From Trichobilharzia regenti (lineage: Eukaryota > Platyhelminthes > Trematoda > Strigeidida > Schistosomatidae), in the NCBI GenBank assembly GCA_944472135.2, contig OX235262.1:72106887-72170886 (forward strand): a stretch of DNA of 64,000 nucleotides. Direction: 5' to 3'. This document shows positions 59,796 through 64,000 of this stretch, in pieces (positions within the stretch are counted from its first letter, which is position 1; each line of letters opens with the position of its first letter). A program made the position numbers and the translations under genes. The notes beneath the pieces are model-generated. The model made no database searches. It worked only from the letters and a program-made list of their open reading frames with translations, and had not been told where the DNA came from.

Positions 59796-61015
59796 GAAGT
59801 GATGCATATAAGAGAAGCTTTTAAAGTTAATAATTACCCTGGTAAACTAATCAGGAAGAATATAGGAAAACGTAAAAATAAATTATAATATTAGTGATGG
59901 CGAAAATAATAATAATATTAATGACGTCATGCATGTCAAACATGCTCAGGATAATGACAACACCAACAATAGGGAATATAAATCATTAGTGGTACTTTCA
60001 TACAAACAAAACCTCGGAAACCTTACGGAGAATTCCTAACAATGCAAGAATAAAAGTGACTGGCATTGAAACCACCCACAAACTCAATTAGAAATAAACT
60101 TTGTCTGCTAGGGGATCAATCCTGTGGAGCCAATTAAACAAAACAATTTAGTTTATCTAATACGCTGTTGGACATCGAGGACGTGACTATCATGATGTCA
60201 CCAACGGCAACAAAGGCCCTGATGCAATGGGAGGTGATCTCGTTCAGGATAATGACCGTCAGATTCAACTCCAAAGGGAGGAAAGTGTCAATTATACAAT
60301 GTTATGCACCCACAAACAACGCAGACCTCGAAAAGAAAGAAGAATTCTACAGACAGCTGCAGGCAGCAATGGACAATACTCCAACTGGTGACATTAAAAT
60401 ACTCATGGGATACATGAACGCCAAACTGGGACCAGACAACACAGGAATGGAACTCATCATGGGTAGAGAAGCTCTCGGAGAAATGAATGAAAATGGAGAA
60501 CTCGTGGCCGACTTCTGCGCCTCCAACGAACTAGTGATTGGGTGGCAGTGTATGCAAACAGAAAGATATCCACAAGGCTACATGGGTGTCACCAGATGGG
60601 CAAACCAAAAACCAAATTGGCTTCATCTCAATAATGCTCAAGGAAGTGGAGTTGCAGCCTACTGGACTCAAAAGTCAGAAGAGGAGCAGACGTTGGCTGA
60701 GCCCACTATCTCGTACAAGGGATAATCCAAATCGAATTAAAGGTTTTCAGGGAATCAGGAGCTGCAGATAGACCACAAGCCAAGTTCAACACTCAGAAAC
60801 TGAAGGACCAGGCTACCAAGGACATCTTCATTGCAAACATAGTGGGAAAAAGCTGAGACACAAATCAACACTAGTGAAGAGGTCGACGTCGAAAAGCACT
60901 GGGACAACTTGAAAACGGTTTCGAGCCGAACCTGCATGGAAGTTCTGGCCAGAAAAAAGAGGCAGAGAAACAGTGGCTCACTGAGGACACTTGGAAACTA
61001 ATAGAGGAGAGAAGG

Positions 61016-61411
61016 ATGGTGAAACAAAAGATTATCCAGTGCACCGATGAGCAACAAAAACAGGATTTGAATGCAAACTACAATACAGTGAACAAAAGAG
61101 TGAAGAAAAGTGCCAGGGAAGACAAAAGAAAATATTATGAAACCATGGCAAACGAAGCAGAACAAGCTGCAGGCAAAGGAGACCTCGCCACACTCTACCA
61201 AACAACTAGGCACCTATTGGGCAAAAGTTCGGCACAGATTAAGCCAGTGAAGGACGACAATGGAAAGTCAATCACCAAAGAGGTGGAACAACGAAAACAC
61301 TGGGCTGAACACTTCAAAATACTTCTAAATCGACCGCCACCTACAACGCGATCAACAGTATTAACAACGGAAGCAGAACTATTAGTGAACATCGACCCCT
61401 CGACGAAATAG
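61016..61411 (+). pseudogene. RTE ORF segment between endonuclease and RT
   Basis: 131 open codons: NKRVKKSAREDKRKYYETMA and KSITKEVEQRKHWAEHFKIL, the connector that precedes RT in RTE elements. It ends at TAG where the parent reads on into LNAIKMLKAGKAPGPDG. Confidence 0.7.
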
Positions 61412-61797
61412 GAAGTCCTGAATGCAATCAAGATGCTAAAAGCTGGGAAAGCACCAGGACCAGATGGAATCCCAGCAGAAGCCTTGAAAATAGACCCAGA
61501 GACAACAGCGGACTTGATGACGCCACTACTGGAGAAGGTGTGGAAAGAGGGCAAAGTACCTGAGGATTGGAAGAAAGGATACTTATTCAAACTACCAAAG
61601 AAAGGAGACTTAAGTCAATGTAAAAACTGGCGCGGAATTATGCTCCTGTCCATTCCAAACAAAATACTAAGCCGCATCATCCTGGAGAGAATCAAAAAGC
61701 CCTAGATGAAAAACTTCGTCCGGAACAGGCCGGATTCAGGAGAAACAAATCATGTATTGATCAAATCGCCACTCTACGGATCATCATTGAACAAAGC

Positions 61798-62097
61798 TTG
61801 GAATGGCAGTCACCTCTCTATCTCAACTTCATCGACTTTGAAAAGGCCTTCGACAGCGTCGATCGAGAGGTGATTTGGCAACTACTTCGCTATTACGGGG
61901 TGTCATCGACAATTATACATCTCATCCAAAAGTTATACGACAATGCTGCATGCCGAGTAATCCACAACGGGAAACTTACGAAAGCCTTCGAAGTGAGGAC
62001 GGGAGTGAGGCAGGGCTGTCTACTATCACCAATGATCTTCCTGATTGCAGTAGATTGGATAATGCGACAGACACCGACAATAAGGAAACAGGCATAA
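61798..62097 (+). pseudogene. RTE RT palm segment
   Basis: 100 codons with FEKAFDSVDREVIWQLLRYY and the RQGCLLSPMIFLI block. The FADD active site lies just after it, out of frame, at about 62135. Confidence 0.75.
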
Positions 62098-63454
62098 AAT
62101 GAACCCACACAGTTAACTTGGAGGATCTGGACTTCGCCGATGATATATGTCTGATTTCCCACAAACTGGAAGATATGCAAGTCAAAAGCAACAAGTTGGT
62201 AGAAGAAGCATCCATCGAAGATAGGACTTCAAGTGAACATAGAGAAAACAGAGGTGATGAAGATTCCTGGCCGACACCACCACCACCACCAAAAACAACA
62301 ACAGACAACAATCAGCCCGCATAAATGGGAGGAACCTTGAAGAAACAACCTCCTTCACCTGCCTACCAGGGAAGCATCGTTTCAACTACAGATGGACAGA
62401 ACTGACCAGGATATCAAAGCCAGAATCAGAAAAGCAAGACTAGCTTTCAATACTCTTAAGTTTGTGTAGAGGTCAAAAGCATTCAGCATCGAAAATAAGA
62501 TCCGAATTTTCAACTCCAATGTGAAGTCAGTGCTACTATATGGATCAGAGACTTGCACTGCGCGTCACGAAGAGCATCTCGAACAAACTATAGACCTTCG
62601 TTGACAGTTGTCTTCGCTCAGTACTGAAGATCAAATAGCCAGAAAAGATCAGCAACAGGGATCTCTGGTAATGAGCAAACCAACCAGGAACCGATTGTGA
62701 GACAAATAGGCAGGAAGGAATGGCGATGGATTGACCATACTCTGAGAAAACAAACCATCAAGTGACATCACTAGACAGGCCCTAGAGTGGAATCCGAACG
62801 GGAAGCAGTAAGTTGGTCATCCAAGGGTGACTTAAAAGAGATCATGTGAAGAGGAAATGAAAGCATATGGGTAGGAGCGAGGTGAAAACGTTGGCAGAAA
62901 ACAGAAGGCAATGGAGATGCGCAGCTAAAGCCCTATGTTCCTCTAGGGATTAAAGGATATAATAATAATAATACCCTGTTGGAATGATTGTCAGGTCAAA
63001 TACATTGGTCAAACTAGTGGAATGGAGCATAAAAACCTAGCAAAACCTAGATTAGTTGATCCGAATAAGATAAGAAATCTAGAGAATAGTTTAGCTATAC
63101 CTCTCACCACATGCAATTGAACACAACCATACAGTAGGATGGATGGGATAAGATGACAGTTTTAAAATCTAATGTCTCAGAGTGGAAGGAGAGATTGATA
63201 ACAGAAGCTTTAGTTATCGAATCAACTGCAAATGCATGTAATAGGAATGGTTCAACACCTGTCCAGCCAGATATCTGGAAAATTCTACTCCCCCAGCGAC
63301 GACAAATAGGAGAGAACAAAGAAAACTATAAAACTCAAGTTTCGAATTCGTGTGATTGTAATTGATGAAATGGATATGGACAATAAATTGTGTTCGAAAC
63401 GTCATCCGGTAAATAATACTGTGTGCTGTATCTAATGAATATACTAATAAGGGG

Positions 63455-64000
63455 TGGGAGATTAGAAATAGATTGAACTAAAAGGTTATATCGAAGATTA
63501 AAATAACGAATAGTAAGCCGAATCCTGTCTAAACTTATTAGTGGTTAAAATAGATGACCCAGTGCTTTTTTTGAGAGATATACCATAAAATAGAGGCTTA
63601 TATCTCCTTGAGACCCATCCAGGAAACGTATTTCAGGCTTATCGCAAGGTTTTCAGAAGCCCTATTGATGAAGCAATTTATTCAGTGTTTATGTCTTCAT
63701 AAACAACTCATCATCACATTAAACCTTCTTTGGTAAACTTTATTTCGATACCAGGATGCGTGTACCATTGTCCCCCTTCTTTGGTTTATTTATCTTTATT
63801 GTTTGTTTGACCATTTAACTTCACCTATGTCTGTTCCCTCGCTCTTAATCGACCCTCATGATTCATGTTCACATTCATTCAGACTGAGTCTAAACTTCAT
63901 AACAATGAATGGTAATAACAAGAATAGGGAGGGGTGGGGTAGGTGGCTGTGTGTGTGTGTCAGTGTATAAGTGAATTATGAGGGATCAATTAAGAGAAAT
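63455..64000. other. no recognisable gene
   Basis: Ends with a short (TG)n run at about 63949-63960. No coding feature seen. Confidence 0.35.

Larger units (their letters stand above)
60173..62969 (+). mobile_element. RTE/SR2-like retrotransposon, most complete copy
   Basis: 5'-truncated within the endonuclease, otherwise collinear to the 3' end, with 14-bp TSD. Endonuclease: SIIQCYAPTNNADLEKKEEFY and GDIKILMGYMNAKLGPDNTG, where the catalytic GD(L/M)NAK reads GYMNAK. RT: AGKAPGPDGIPAEALK (61440), LPKKGDLSQCKNWRGIMLL (61595), FIDFEKAFDSVDREVIW (61830), VRTGVRQGCLLSPMIF (62000), and FADDICLISHKLEDMQ (62135). The 3' end is GGATATAATAATAATA. Frameshifts at about 60535, 60730, 61410, 61705 and 62095 break the ORF. 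Confidence 0.85.
59540..63452 (+). mobile_element. Penelope-like element split by an RTE insertion
   Basis: Left part 59540-60172: end of RT and connector (YELQSQEEELPMLDCSVKRK, RPTHSNRYLDFQLSHSMSVK, VMHIREAFKVNNYP). Right part 62970-63452: endonuclease end (ERLITEALVIESTANACNRN, VQPDIWKILLPQRRQIG) and terminal repeat. The 14-bp AATACSCTGTTGGA at 60159-60172 and 62970-62983 is the RTE target duplication (13 of 14 match). Family 1, same sense as the inserted RTE. The GIY-YIG core has stops. Confidence 0.8.

Overview
The window reads as a piece of a schistosome (blood-fluke) nuclear chromosome. The grounds are: AT-rich sequence; two cis-introns of 41 and 38 bp at the 5' end of a gene whose later introns exceed 1 kb (a known habit of schistosome genes); Sm-alpha-type tRNA-derived SINEs, one with a hammerhead ribozyme core; many Penelope-like elements (PLEs) with GIY-YIG endonuclease; and RTE/SR2-like, CR1-like and Gypsy retroelements. 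I cannot name the species.

Only two host protein genes can be supported, both on the plus strand. The first is a six-exon JMJD4 orthologue (32009-45455). Its spliced coding length is 1293 nt (430 aa) in one uninterrupted frame, with the HxD...H iron triad intact. The second is a single-exon BTB/POZ gene (50439-51476, 345 aa). Almost everything else is mobile DNA in varying decay.

Layout. 1-8248: SINE copies, an RTE 3' end, and a deleted Gypsy element with both LTRs (6082-7196). 8249-11112: a reverse-strand PLE carrying a younger PLE with inverted terminal repeats and a Gypsy solo LTR. 11115-14640: SINEs and unassigned DNA. 14640-16385: decayed Gypsy gag-pol and a PLE piece. 17940-20103: RTE pseudogene. 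20105-26640: little recognisable, with one diverged duplicated block. 26640-29400: CR1-like element with one frameshift. 29950-31925: PLE, SINE and RTE pieces leading into JMJD4. 32009-45455: JMJD4; its fourth intron holds two nested PLEs and a chimera of histone H3 with a Gypsy integrase and LTR, and its last intron holds a PLE with one frameshift. 45625-50290: SINE, RT and RTE remnants. 50439-51476: BTB gene. 52300-53810: RTE pseudogene. 55013-55887: palindromic PLE with a 16-bp target duplication. 56160-58731: a SINE and an LTR fragment. 59540-63452: a PLE split by an RTE insertion.

The most unusual object is 36865-38501. A target-site-like TATA and the first seven bases of the Gypsy LTR are followed by the first 40 codons of replication-type histone H3. 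These are joined directly to the integrase part of Gypsy pol, the polypurine tract and a full 3' LTR, with TATA again on the far side. It interrupts one arm of a PLE inverted repeat whose other arm, in the same window, preserves the uninterrupted site.
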